NCBI GenBank assembly: GCA_900555915.1
Contig: USNC01000103.1
Span: forward strand, 1 to 5,875
DNA: 5,875 nt
From: an uncultured Porphyromonadaceae bacterium
Lineage (GTDB): Bacteria > Bacteroidota > Bacteroidia > Bacteroidales > Muribaculaceae
Direction of reading: 5' to 3'
The notes under the pieces were generated by a model. The model did no database searches. It was not told the DNA's origin and saw only the letters and a list, made by a program, of their open reading frames with translations. This document shows positions 1 through 5,875 of the stretch, in pieces. The position numbers were made by a program, and so were the translations under genes. Every line of letters begins with the position of its first letter. Positions within the stretch are counted from its first letter, which is position 1.

Positions 1-707
1 ACAGCTGCTGCTGTGTTGACATAGTTGCCGGCCGCGTCCATGCTGCCCGGTGCTGTCTTGCAGATCATCTCCGCTTTTCCGTCGCCGTCGAAGTCATATA
101 CCATGAACTGGGTGTAGTGTGCTCCGGAGCGTATGTTCATGCCGAGGTCGACGCGCCACACCAGTGTCCCGTCGAGTTTGTAGCAGTCTATGATGGTGTT
201 GCCGGTATATCCGTTCTGGGAGTTGTCTTTGGCATTTGTCGGATACCATTTCATGAAGAGCTCCATTTCTCCGTCGCCATCTATGTCTCCGACGGAGCAG
301 TCGTTGGGCTCATAGGTGTAGTCCTCGCCGGAAGGAGTCTTGCCGCCATCGGGAAGGCTCAGCGTCATCTCTTTCGACGATGCCCATTTCATGGGTGTGA
401 ATTCCTCCACCACCTCATCGCCGAGCATGGCCTTGATGATGTATTCCTGGGTCATTTTCCCTTTGGCGTCCTTATAGTCGGTGGAGTTGGTGATCGGCGT
501 TGTGTTGATTTTCTTGCCGTCTCGGTAGATGTCGAAATAAAGAGTGGGGTCGTCGGACTCGAAACTTCTCCACGAGAGATAAGGAGAACGTCCGGATGGC
601 ATTATTACCGCAGCGCGGTTGAGTTTTTCCGCGGTGAAATCCCGGGAAAAAGCCGTAGGCGCGGCCATTAGGGCTGCCAGCCCTGTGACAAGTAGTTGAT
701 GTTTCAT
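1..707 (-). CDS. Rhamnogalacturonan lyase, polysaccharide lyase family 11 (N-terminal part; runs off the window)
   Basis: The first 235 codons of a secreted pectin lyase are visible; the 3' part lies beyond base 1. Family PL11 (B. subtilis YesW/YesX type) cleaves the rhamnose-galacturonate backbone of rhamnogalacturonan I by beta-elimination. Residues 1-21 form a signal peptide (MKHQLLVTGLAALMAAPTAFS, cut near A19-F-S21). Residues 22-120 form a beta-sandwich with the family's typical opening (N30-R, P37-S-G-R, L44-S-W-R) and IYRDGK at 60-65. From about residue 134 the beta-propeller begins with strongly conserved family blocks: PNDCSVGDIDGDGE (134-147), KDNSQNGYTGN (160-170), YKLDGTLVWRVDLG (176-189), and GAHYTQFMVYDFDGDGKAEM (195-214). 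The two DxDGDG segments (141-146 and 205-210) are Ca2+-binding loops of the type this family uses. Family members are about 600 residues, so roughly 40% is visible. The start at 707 is set by the signal peptide and lies about 25 nt below a good promoter. Signal peptide and context suggest periplasmic or cell-surface action. Family call is firm; exo or endo mode cannot be told from this part. Confidence 0.95.
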   Translation of the reverse strand, partial: MKHQLLVTGLAALMAAPTAFSRDFTAEKLNRAAVIMPSGRSPYLSWRSFESDDPTLYFDIYRDGKKINTTPITNSTDYKDAKGKMTQEYIIKAMLGDEVVEEFTPMKWASSKEMTLSLPDGGKTPSGEDYTYEPNDCSVGDIDGDGEMELFMKWYPTNAKDNSQNGYTGNTIIDCYKLDGTLVWRVDLGMNIRSGAHYTQFMVYDFDGDGKAEMICKTAPGSMDAAGNYVNTAAA

Positions 708-731
708 AATGTATTCGGATAGTTGAACACA

Positions 732-763
732 CAAAATTACGATAAATATTCGTGATATGCAAA
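732..763 (-). promoter_or_regulatory. Bacteroidota-type promoter (-33 TTTG / -7 TAATTTTG) of the PL11 lyase gene
   Basis: Read on the minus strand, TTTG (763-760) is followed by a 20-nt spacer and then TAATTTTG (739-732). This matches the Bacteroidota primary sigma-factor consensus TTTG-N19-21-TAnnTTTG at every specified base. Transcription would begin near 726, giving a leader of about 20 nt before the ATG at 707. No Shine-Dalgarno sequence precedes that ATG, as is usual in this phylum. No operator-like repeat is seen between the boxes. The -33 box lies directly beside the base of the upstream gene's terminator hairpin. Confidence 0.75.
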
Positions 764-764
764 C

Positions 765-807
765 CCGGAGCCTCAATTTTAGCGCAGGGCTGAAACTGAG
801 ACTCCGG
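765..807 (-). terminator. Long hairpin, probable transcription terminator of the barrel gene
   Basis: On the minus strand, 807-797 (CCGGAGUCUCA) pairs with 775-765 (UGAGGCUCCGG). The stem continues through G796-U776 and UUU/AAA (795-793 with 779-777), one C-A mismatch, then AGC/GCU (791-789 with 783-781) around a 5-nt loop. That is about 18 pairs in a 43-nt element. The two G-U wobbles (positions 801/771 and 796/776) would be A-C mismatches if the plus strand were transcribed, so the fold favours minus-strand RNA. It begins 45 nt after the barrel gene's stop. The U-tract is short (G then UUU), so termination may be incomplete or factor-assisted. A smaller 5-bp hairpin (829-842) sits just upstream in the 3' leader. 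Confidence 0.65.
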
Positions 808-852
808 TTAAAGAAAATCTCCGGTGTGCGGCAGGAGTGCCGGCAGTTGAGA

Positions 853-3144
853 TCACATTCTCAGCAGCGGCGATTCGTCGTCGGAGTTGTTGAGAGAGCG
901 GCGCGATGACCGGAAGATGGATCCGAAATCGGTGGAGTAACTCACGGAAAGAACTATCATGTTGGCGTTGTTCTTTATGTATCGGTCCTTGACGTAGGGA
1001 TTCACGTCCGAGTATCCCCATGAGGGATATTTCGTGCCCTTGCTCTCGAACATATACATCCAGCTTGCGCCAAAACTCCAGTGCTTGTCGGGCTTATAGT
1101 CGAGGCTCAGCGAGTCGCCGTTCTCGTCTTTGCCCACATAGTTGCCGTTGAGATACTTGCCCGGTATCTTGCGCCAGTATGACACGGTGAAGGGCCCTTT
1201 GTTCCACCAGATGGAGAAATTGGCGTCAAACGAAGTCAGATGATGACACCAGTCATGGCCCATCGTCTCGTAATGGCTCAGTCCGAGACTCACATTCGCC
1301 CCGAATCCCGCTATGTCGTTGAGACGCAGGTTCAGATTTGCTCCCGCATTCCAGGCACGGCGCGCGTTGATCGATTGCGACAGAAACATCCGCTCGCCGA
1401 GATACCGCATGTCGCTCATCACGAAATTCCCGGTCTGCCGGTAGGAGAGGGCGAGCGATGCGTTGAATTTCTTCAGGCGGAAAGCCGGCGTCAGCCTGTA
1501 GTGGAAGTTCTCTGACACTTTAAGGTCGGGATTGCCGTTTGAGACCAGATAAGGCGTCTGTTGCTGCGGATAGTCGGTCAGCGATGAGAGCGACGGTATG
1601 CTCGGCGTGTATTGGAAAGATGCCCGGAGGTTCCATTTCTGCGAAATGTTCCACTGCGCCTGCACCGTGGTCAGGTTCCGGATGAAATGACGTTTGTTCA
1701 GGTCGTTCTTTATCCAGTAGAGTTTGGCTCCTGTGGCCACTGACAGATTCACCCTGCCTATCTGCTGTCCAAACCTGGCATATATATAGTTGTTGTTTTC
1801 TGTCAGCACCGGTTCGTAAGCTGTGGTGAGATAGGTGTTGGTGCTGTGCGAGATGGTGTTCTGATAGCCGGCCGATAGGGATGTGCGTCTGGAAAACTGA
1901 TGCGTGTAGCATATCTCGCTGATGAGCGAGCGGCGGCGGCTGTCCACATCCATCACATAGTCGGAGGTGGAGCCGTCGCTGAAGGTGTAGAGGTTGGAAC
2001 GCCGGTAGTCGCTCCCGCTGAGAGTGCCTACCACCTGCACTTCCAGCGAGTTGTGCGGGTTGAAGTCGCGTTTGAAGAATAGGTCGAGCGATGGTGCGAG
2101 ATCCTTGTTCCTCGTCACGTTGCTGTTTTCGTAGTCGCCGAGGAAGGTGTCGGCGGTTGTGGCGAGTGTCCGGCTCTTGCGCGTCAGGGCTGTGGTGCGG
2201 AATGTAGCCGAGAAAAGGGTGGCGGCATTCGGAAGATAGTCATATTTCAGCGAGAGGTTGTTGTAGAAGTAGTTGAACGGGTTGCGGTCCCGCTCTTCGA
2301 TGTCCACGCGGAAGTCGTCGCCTATGTAGCTCTCCGATGAGTTGTCGAATACATCCTGATAGTTTCGCCAAGAGGGATTGTAGGAGAGGGTGAACTGCGA
2401 GGGTCCCTGGTGATAGGACGCGCGCACGTTGCCGTCCACAAACGCGGTGTTCAGGGCGCTCCGTCCCCAGATGTAGACCTGACCGCCGTCGTCACGCTTC
2501 TTCAGTGTGACGTTGATAAAGCCGTTGTTCCCTTTGTCGGCATATCTGGCGGGAGTTATTCTGGAATACTCTATTTTGGATATGTCTTTGGGCTGCATGG
2601 CGTTGAGGTCGTTGATGGTCGAGGGCACTCCGTTGATTAGGATCACCGGTGCTCCGCCGTCTACGCTTATGGTCCGGTTGATGGGATTGGCTTCCAGCCC
2701 GTCGAGAGGCAGCTTCTGGAAAAGGCTCAGCGATGAAGCCGATGCCTTCACGTCTGCGATGGAGGGATATAGTATCGTGCGTCCGTCGGCTTCTATCGTT
2801 CGGCTGCCGGTCACCTGCACTTCATCGAGCATTCTCCCCTCGGAAAGATAGATTGTGCCGGTGTTTATATTTTTGCCGGAGGCGATCATGATTCTTGAGG
2901 GTGAGTATCCCACCATGGAGACTTCGAGCACAAGTCCTGTCTTAGCGTCCGTGTTTAGTTCAAAAGCACCGTTGATATCCGAGGTGGTTCCGCCTGTGAG
3001 TTTCGAATCGGCGAAGAGTCTGCATGAAGCGCCCGCTATCGCCGTGGAATCGCTGTCGGAGCAAATCCTGCCCTGTATAGTTCGTGCCGCCGCAGGCGGA
3101 AATGAGAGCAGCATGCCGAGCACAATAATAAGAATACGAGTCAT
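853..3144 (-). CDS. TonB-dependent-receptor-like outer-membrane beta-barrel protein with carboxypeptidase-regulatory-like N-terminal domain
   Basis: This 763-residue outer-membrane protein is of the Bacteroidota type annotated as TonB-dependent receptor or outer membrane beta-barrel family protein. Residues 1-20 are a signal peptide (R3, hydrophobic ILIIVLGMLLSF, then PPAAA). Residues 22-100 form the carboxypeptidase-regulatory-like beta-sandwich (IQGRI, GGTTSDINGAFEL, VGYSPSRIMI). LDEVQVTG at 106-113 looks like the TonB-box region. A plug-like segment follows, about 120-225, with VDGGAPVILINGVPSTINDL and ending in GNNGFINVTLKKRDDGG. The rest is alternating barrel strands with aromatic girdles. 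The tail SLNNSDDESPLLRM resembles the charged C-terminal tails common in this barrel family rather than a terminal aromatic. The frame stays open upstream to 3315, but that extension would translate the tandem repeat, overlap the upstream permease gene and bury the signal peptide. An ATG at 3159 is the alternative (768 residues). A Fur-like palindrome lies 21 bp upstream, suggesting iron control. The substrate is unknown, and import versus another role is undecided. Confidence 0.87.
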   Translation of the reverse strand: MTRILIIVLGMLLSFPPAAARTIQGRICSDSDSTAIAGASCRLFADSKLTGGTTSDINGAFELNTDAKTGLVLEVSMVGYSPSRIMIASGKNINTGTIYLSEGRMLDEVQVTGSRTIEADGRTILYPSIADVKASASSLSLFQKLPLDGLEANPINRTISVDGGAPVILINGVPSTINDLNAMQPKDISKIEYSRITPARYADKGNNGFINVTLKKRDDGGQVYIWGRSALNTAFVDGNVRASYHQGPSQFTLSYNPSWRNYQDVFDNSSESYIGDDFRVDIEERDRNPFNYFYNNLSLKYDYLPNAATLFSATFRTTALTRKSRTLATTADTFLGDYENSNVTRNKDLAPSLDLFFKRDFNPHNSLEVQVVGTLSGSDYRRSNLYTFSDGSTSDYVMDVDSRRRSLISEICYTHQFSRRTSLSAGYQNTISHSTNTYLTTAYEPVLTENNNYIYARFGQQIGRVNLSVATGAKLYWIKNDLNKRHFIRNLTTVQAQWNISQKWNLRASFQYTPSIPSLSSLTDYPQQQTPYLVSNGNPDLKVSENFHYRLTPAFRLKKFNASLALSYRQTGNFVMSDMRYLGERMFLSQSINARRAWNAGANLNLRLNDIAGFGANVSLGLSHYETMGHDWCHHLTSFDANFSIWWNKGPFTVSYWRKIPGKYLNGNYVGKDENGDSLSLDYKPDKHWSFGASWMYMFESKGTKYPSWGYSDVNPYVKDRYIKNNANMIVLSVSYSTDFGSIFRSSRRSLNNSDDESPLLRM

Positions 3145-3156
3145 ATCTGATAGTGT

Positions 3157-3188
3157 CATATCAATTTGAGAATGATTCTCAATGTCAA
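3157..3188 (-). promoter_or_regulatory. Candidate weak promoter of the barrel gene, overlapped by the Fur-like box
   Basis: On the minus strand TTG (3188-3186, part of TTGACA) is followed after 21 nt by TTGATATG (3164-3157), which matches 4 of 6 fixed bases of the Bacteroidota -7 consensus TAnnTTTG. The spacing is right and the sequence match is modest. If used, transcription would begin near 3151 and the ATG at 3144 would be the start, with only a very short leader; the ATG at 3159 would lie within the promoter. The palindrome at 3166-3182 would fill the spacer, an ideal place for repression. This is an inference from position. Confidence 0.3.
3166..3182. promoter_or_regulatory. Fur-like operator, perfect 17-bp palindrome
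   Basis: TTGAGAATGATTCTCAA is a perfect inverted repeat of two 8-nt arms around one central base. Its inner 15 bases, TGAGAATgATTCTCA, match the 7-1-7 Fur box TGATAATnATTATCA at 12 of 14 fixed positions, and the two differences (T to G, A to C) compensate to keep symmetry. Such a box normally binds the ferric uptake regulator with Fe2+ and blocks transcription when iron is plentiful. It sits 21 bp upstream of the preferred start of the barrel gene, the only gene it plausibly controls. A related FUR-family protein (Zur, PerR) is possible, but the match is best to Fur. Confidence 0.72.
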
Positions 3189-3193
3189 TTATT

Positions 3194-3256
3194 AAGGACT
3201 TTAAGGTCGTTAAGGTCTTTAAGGTCTTTAAGGTCTTTAAGGACTTTAAGGACTTT
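3194..3256. repeat. Tandem repeat, seven copies of a 9-bp unit (AAGGWCTTT)
   Basis: Seven contiguous 9-bp units read on the plus strand: AAGGACTTT, AAGGTCGTT, AAGGTCTTT three times, then AAGGACTTT twice. All differences fall at unit positions 5 and 7. The array fills most of the gap between the second permease gene and the barrel gene, and its last two bases form part of the permease's TAA stop codon (3255-3257). Because 9 is a multiple of three and the unit has no stop in the minus frame shared with the barrel gene, the array artificially extends that reading frame as an (S/T)LK repeat. There are no spacers, so it is not CRISPR. Its role is unknown; slippage could change copy number. Confidence 0.93.
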
Positions 3257-4505
3257 ATTCGGTCTTCAAAGCTTCTGCCGGCGATACTGACATCGCTTTC
3301 CGGGCGGGCAGGCATGAGCCTACCAGGATCATCAGGGCTATGAGAGCCCAGGTGATCACACTGCAGCCTATGAAGCGGGCCCAGTCAAAGTAGACCCCCC
3401 AGTAGTAGGTGTTCAACTCATAGTGTGCCACTGCCGCGCATATGGCGATGGAAATGGGCGTCACGGCCAGCAGGATTATCTCTCCCTCCGACACGATGCG
3501 GCGGAAGATGTCGGTTCGGGTGGCACCGTTGGCCATGCGGAGCGCGATCTCCGGAGTGCGCAGCGAAGTGCGGAACCAGAAGGTGCCGAGCACTCCTAAG
3601 AAGATGTTGAGCAGAAGGAAAAGACTCCAGAGCACTGTCTTGCGCATATCCTGCTCCGACGAGAGGTTGTATTGATCCCGGATAGTATCGAAGGAGTCGA
3701 CTGCGGCAATATACCAGTTGCCAACCCGCAGGTTGCCTACGGCATCCTTCATCAGATTTTCAGCGAAATCCTTGTCCATGTTCTCGCGCACGCGCACCAC
3801 TGTCTCGTTGGCGTAGTATTTGCTTTTCCCCTCAAGCGGCATTATGAACGACGGAAGGTTGTATGCGGTCCGGTAGTCGCTGTAGCGCAGCGTCTTGAAG
3901 ACCTTTGTGAGTCTCCACTGGATGGAATCGTTGCCGGAGTGGAAATCTTTGCCGACATAGGGCTGCATTGACTCTACGCCATATTTGTAACGCAACATGT
4001 TGGCGTCTGCCATGAAGGAGTTCCACGGCATATTCTCGAGTGTCTGAGCCATTTCATCCGGAGTCTCGCCGTTGGCTCCCTCTATGCGGAACACCCGTAT
4101 GAAACCGGGAGTGACCCATCGCTTGTGGTAGTAGTTCGAGAGGGTGTCGATGCTGAGTGGTTGCCAGCTGTCGCTGGGATTGTAGAAGTAGGAGTTCACT
4201 CCTTGTCCGACTGCCTCGATCTCCGGCCTGGTTTCCAGACGGCGTATGAGCTCGGCCTGTTCGGCGAAATATTGATCGTCATTTTCATAGGGATGGTAAT
4301 CCGGACTTTTCTCGTTTAGAAGCGACACTGTCAGCCGGTAGCAGTGCTCAGTATCGAAGCCGAGTGGCTCGTGGTAGATGGAATATTTCACCCACAGCTG
4401 GTCCGTAAGCCACCACATCACGGCACTCACTATCAGCAGTTCCACCGCAAGCCATATGTTGGTGCGCCATTCATTGGCGATCTGTCGTAATAATTTCCTT
4501 TTCAT
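3255..4505 (-). CDS. ABC transporter permease, FtsX/MacB-like (divergent second subunit)
   Basis: This 416-residue inner-membrane protein has the four-helix FtsX/MacB layout. TM1 is at about 17-36 (IWLAVELLIVSAVMWWL) and is followed by a large periplasmic domain (about 38-288). TM2 is at 290-311, TM3 at 341-362 and TM4 at 378-398. The FtsX signature follows TM2: PEIALRMANGATRTDIFRRI at 318-337, the cytoplasmic segment that contacts the ATPase. The tail PARKAMSVSPAEALKTE (400-416) matches the family's usual PA-x-x-A-x-x-x-x-PAEALR ending. The periplasmic domain is much less like the standard MacB core than that of its partner; no clear A-x-x-LFG-x-x-x-x-G block is present. It starts 7 bp after the partner's stop and is almost surely co-transcribed, suggesting a heterodimer. 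It has no ATPase domain. The export substrate, or a signalling or mechanical role, cannot be inferred. An A-rich stretch and no Shine-Dalgarno sequence precede the ATG. Confidence 0.88.
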   Translation of the reverse strand: MKRKLLRQIANEWRTNIWLAVELLIVSAVMWWLTDQLWVKYSIYHEPLGFDTEHCYRLTVSLLNEKSPDYHPYENDDQYFAEQAELIRRLETRPEIEAVGQGVNSYFYNPSDSWQPLSIDTLSNYYHKRWVTPGFIRVFRIEGANGETPDEMAQTLENMPWNSFMADANMLRYKYGVESMQPYVGKDFHSGNDSIQWRLTKVFKTLRYSDYRTAYNLPSFIMPLEGKSKYYANETVVRVRENMDKDFAENLMKDAVGNLRVGNWYIAAVDSFDTIRDQYNLSSEQDMRKTVLWSLFLLLNIFLGVLGTFWFRTSLRTPEIALRMANGATRTDIFRRIVSEGEIILLAVTPISIAICAAVAHYELNTYYWGVYFDWARFIGCSVITWALIALMILVGSCLPARKAMSVSPAEALKTE

Positions 4506-4512
4506 TTTTACA

Positions 4513-5799
4513 TCAGTTTTTGCCAGCGAGGGCGTTGACTACGTTTGTGCGGGCTGCCTGAAGTGCCGGCAGCGACACTGAGAGTATGTTGAGGATAAGG
4601 CAGAAGATAAGGGCCAGTCCGAAGGTGTTCCAGTTAAGCAGCATCATGGGGGAGACGTTGGTCACGCTTCCTGAAGTGGCCTGGGCGGCGAACACCGACT
4701 CCGCGCCGAAAAACGCGAACGCCACCGAGAGGGCGAGTCCGATGATGCCTGCCACGATTGTGATGAGGAGGTTTTCGATGAAGAGGTCGGTGAGGATATT
4801 TCCGCGGGTGGCTCCGAACGCTCTCCGCACTCCGATTTCCTCACGGCGCCGAGTCAGGCGGCTGTGGGTCATCGACGAGAGATTGACCGCCGGCACCAGC
4901 AGCAGTATCGCCCATGTGAAGTATCGGATCCGGCGCGTGGCGGCCATGTCGGGTGACATGTTGACCCATTTTGTAGCCACAGCGGTTTCCTGATCGTATG
5001 GCCGTTCGCGCAGTTCAAACTTCCAGCCGTTTATTTTCGCCTCCTCTTCGAGTTTTGCCATCAGTTTCCTGTATTCCTTCTTCACTTCAGGAAAGTCGGC
5101 CTTTGAGTGTGGCAGGATTACGGCGTGCAGACTTCCCATGTAATCACACCAGCTGTTATTTGAAGAACCGTTGGCCGTGTATGGCACCCACACTTCCGAG
5201 AATGCCTGGGTGGCGAGTGTGCTCACGTCGCGTACCACACCCTTCACGGTGTAGGGCACATGGTTGATGCGCAGTTCGCGTCCCGCAGCGTCGGCGGTGC
5301 CGAAAAGACGCCTGGCAGTGGTCTCCGACATGACGGCTACAGGTTTGCCGCTTTCGAACTCACCTTTGTCGAAGGGCTTGCCTGAGATGAACGTGAAGTC
5401 CATCACTTTCCAGAATCCGTGGTCCACACCCAACATGAGAGCACCGAAAGCCTTCCCCGACGCATCGGAGAGCAAAGCCTCCCACTGCCAGTCCATCACA
5501 CCCACAGCCTCGGGCGTCTCCATGGCGTAAAGCACCTGGCGCACCATGTTGTAGCCCATGCCGCCGTTGCTTTGCATACCATTGTCCCATCCCTCGTTGT
5601 AGATGGAAGCCCCGTTCACCACCAGCCAGCGGTCGCGGTTCGACTCCGGAGCGTAGGGGGCAATGAGTATATCCTCACTCATCACCGCCATCATGATCAT
5701 GAAGATGGCGAGTGCCGTGCCTGCTATGCTCACCCAGCTCACCAGCGGCTGCGCCTTGATCGAGGCCACCGCCTGCTTGAAATATCTTCTTAAATTCAT
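4513..5799 (-). CDS. ABC transporter permease with MacB-like periplasmic core domain and FtsX domain
   Basis: This 428-residue inner-membrane permease is of the MacB/FtsX superfamily, whose members pair with a cytoplasmic ATPase and move substrates or force across the periplasm rather than through a classical channel. An amphipathic start (NLRRYFKQAVASIKAQP) leads into TM1 at 19-40. The periplasmic core (about 45-285) has typical MacB blocks: GVDHGFWKVMDFTFISGKPF, then VAVMSETTARRLFG, GRELRINHVPYTVKGVVRDVS. TM2 (292-310), TM3 (343-364) and TM4 (390-412) follow. The FtsX signature EEIGVRRAFGATRGNI is at 320-335, right after TM2 and an RLTRRR stretch. The tail ends PALQAARTNVVNALAGKN, a loose version of the family ending. 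Its length is normal for a permease without a fused ATPase. It is the first gene of the pair; only 45 genomic bases remain upstream, so a preceding ATPase or adaptor gene cannot be seen. The start is fixed by TM1 spacing; an AT-rich leader without Shine-Dalgarno precedes it. Confidence 0.93.
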   Translation of the reverse strand: MNLRRYFKQAVASIKAQPLVSWVSIAGTALAIFMIMMAVMSEDILIAPYAPESNRDRWLVVNGASIYNEGWDNGMQSNGGMGYNMVRQVLYAMETPEAVGVMDWQWEALLSDASGKAFGALMLGVDHGFWKVMDFTFISGKPFDKGEFESGKPVAVMSETTARRLFGTADAAGRELRINHVPYTVKGVVRDVSTLATQAFSEVWVPYTANGSSNNSWCDYMGSLHAVILPHSKADFPEVKKEYRKLMAKLEEEAKINGWKFELRERPYDQETAVATKWVNMSPDMAATRRIRYFTWAILLLVPAVNLSSMTHSRLTRRREEIGVRRAFGATRGNILTDLFIENLLITIVAGIIGLALSVAFAFFGAESVFAAQATSGSVTNVSPMMLLNWNTFGLALIFCLILNILSVSLPALQAARTNVVNALAGKN

Positions 5800-5818
5800 A
5801 TCTTTTAATAAGTTGCCT

Positions 5819-5831
5819 TGTCAGAATGACA
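5819..5831. repeat. Short inverted repeat in the permease leader
   Basis: TGTCA and TGACA flank a 3-base centre (GAA on the plus strand), about 20 bp upstream of the first permease's ATG at 5799. It could be a small operator or an mRNA hairpin in the leader. Five-base arms occur often by chance, no promoter boxes are visible around it, and the genomic sequence ends at 5844, so no role is assigned. Confidence 0.3.
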
Positions 5832-5844
5832 GGCGGTTCTAAAT

Positions 5845-5875
5845 CTGTCTCTTATACACATCTCCGAGCCCACGA
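5845..5875. other. Untrimmed Nextera sequencing adapter (Tn5 mosaic end plus read-2 adapter)
   Basis: The first 19 bases, CTGTCTCTTATACACATCT (5845-5863), are the engineered Tn5 mosaic end used in Nextera libraries. The next 12, CCGAGCCCACGA (5864-5875), are the start of the Illumina read-2 adapter that always follows it in such reads. All 31 bases match in order and end exactly at the contig edge. This is library construct, not organism DNA; genomic sequence stops at 5844. Confidence 0.97.

Noticed and set aside
117..671. Plus-strand open frame of 184 codons opposite the lyase gene, and similar plus-strand frames elsewhere
   Set aside because: Each lies antisense to a gene with clear family motifs, and none shows a recognisable domain, signal peptide or promoter of its own.
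829..842. Small hairpin CGGCA-CTCC-TGCCG (minus strand) as the main terminator
   Set aside because: The stem is only 5 bp and no U-run follows directly; the 18-pair hairpin at 765-807 is far stronger.
3166..3182. The palindrome as a transcription terminator of the permease operon
   Set aside because: As RNA it gives only a short AU-rich stem and no U-run follows on the minus strand; position and Fur-consensus match fit an operator better.
3160..3188. Sigma-70-style promoter TTGACA-17-ATTGAT
   Set aside because: The TTGACA box is perfect and spacing is 17, but ATTGAT is a poor -10 and Bacteroidota primary sigma factors use a different consensus; likely a coincidence except for the TTG.
3194..3256. 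CRISPR-like array
   Set aside because: Units are 9 bp and directly contiguous, with no spacers and no cas genes nearby.
3145..3315. Upstream extension of the barrel gene to the ATG at 3315
   Set aside because: It would translate the tandem repeat and Fur-like box, overlap the end of the permease gene, and place a clear signal peptide about 57 residues inside the protein.
5845..5863. Tn5/IS50-like transposon end as a natural mobile element
   Set aside because: The sequence is the hyperactive synthetic mosaic end and is followed directly by Illumina adapter bases, so it comes from library preparation.

Overview
This is a contig-end fragment from a Bacteroidota genome, most likely a gut Bacteroidales and perhaps Muribaculaceae. 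The evidence is the gene types (SusC/TonB-receptor-like barrel with an N-terminal carboxypeptidase-regulatory-like domain, PL11 pectin lyase, four-helix MacB/FtsX-type permeases), a -33 TTTG / -7 TAnnTTTG promoter, and starts without Shine-Dalgarno sequences. All four genes lie on the minus strand, so transcription runs from high to low coordinates. The family assignment to Muribaculaceae is a guess; the phylum is well supported.

Layout in transcription order. Bases 5845-5875 are not genomic: they match the Tn5 mosaic end plus the start of the Illumina Nextera read-2 adapter, left on the contig end. Bases 5800-5844 are a short leader with a small inverted repeat and no clear promoter. Two ABC-transporter permeases follow, separated by 7 bp (5799-4513 and 4505-3255). 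The second one's stop codon runs into seven 9-bp tandem repeats (3194-3256). Next is a perfect 17-bp palindrome that closely matches a Fur box (3166-3182). A TonB-dependent-receptor-like outer-membrane barrel gene comes next (3144-853). It ends in a long hairpin (765-807) that abuts a textbook Bacteroidota promoter (732-763). That promoter drives a PL11 rhamnogalacturonan lyase gene that runs off the window at base 1.

How the genes may work together. The permease pair looks like the membrane part of a MacB-like export or mechanotransmission system; its ATPase, and any periplasmic adaptor or TolC, are not in the window and may lie beyond the contig end. The barrel gene follows on the same strand but has its own Fur-like operator, so it is probably an iron-responsive unit at least partly independent of the permeases. 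The PL11 lyase starts a separate unit that would act in breakdown of the pectin rhamnogalacturonan I backbone. No RNA genes, CRISPR arrays, insertion sequences or plus-strand genes could be supported. The only gaps between genes are 708-852 and 3145-3254, both described below.
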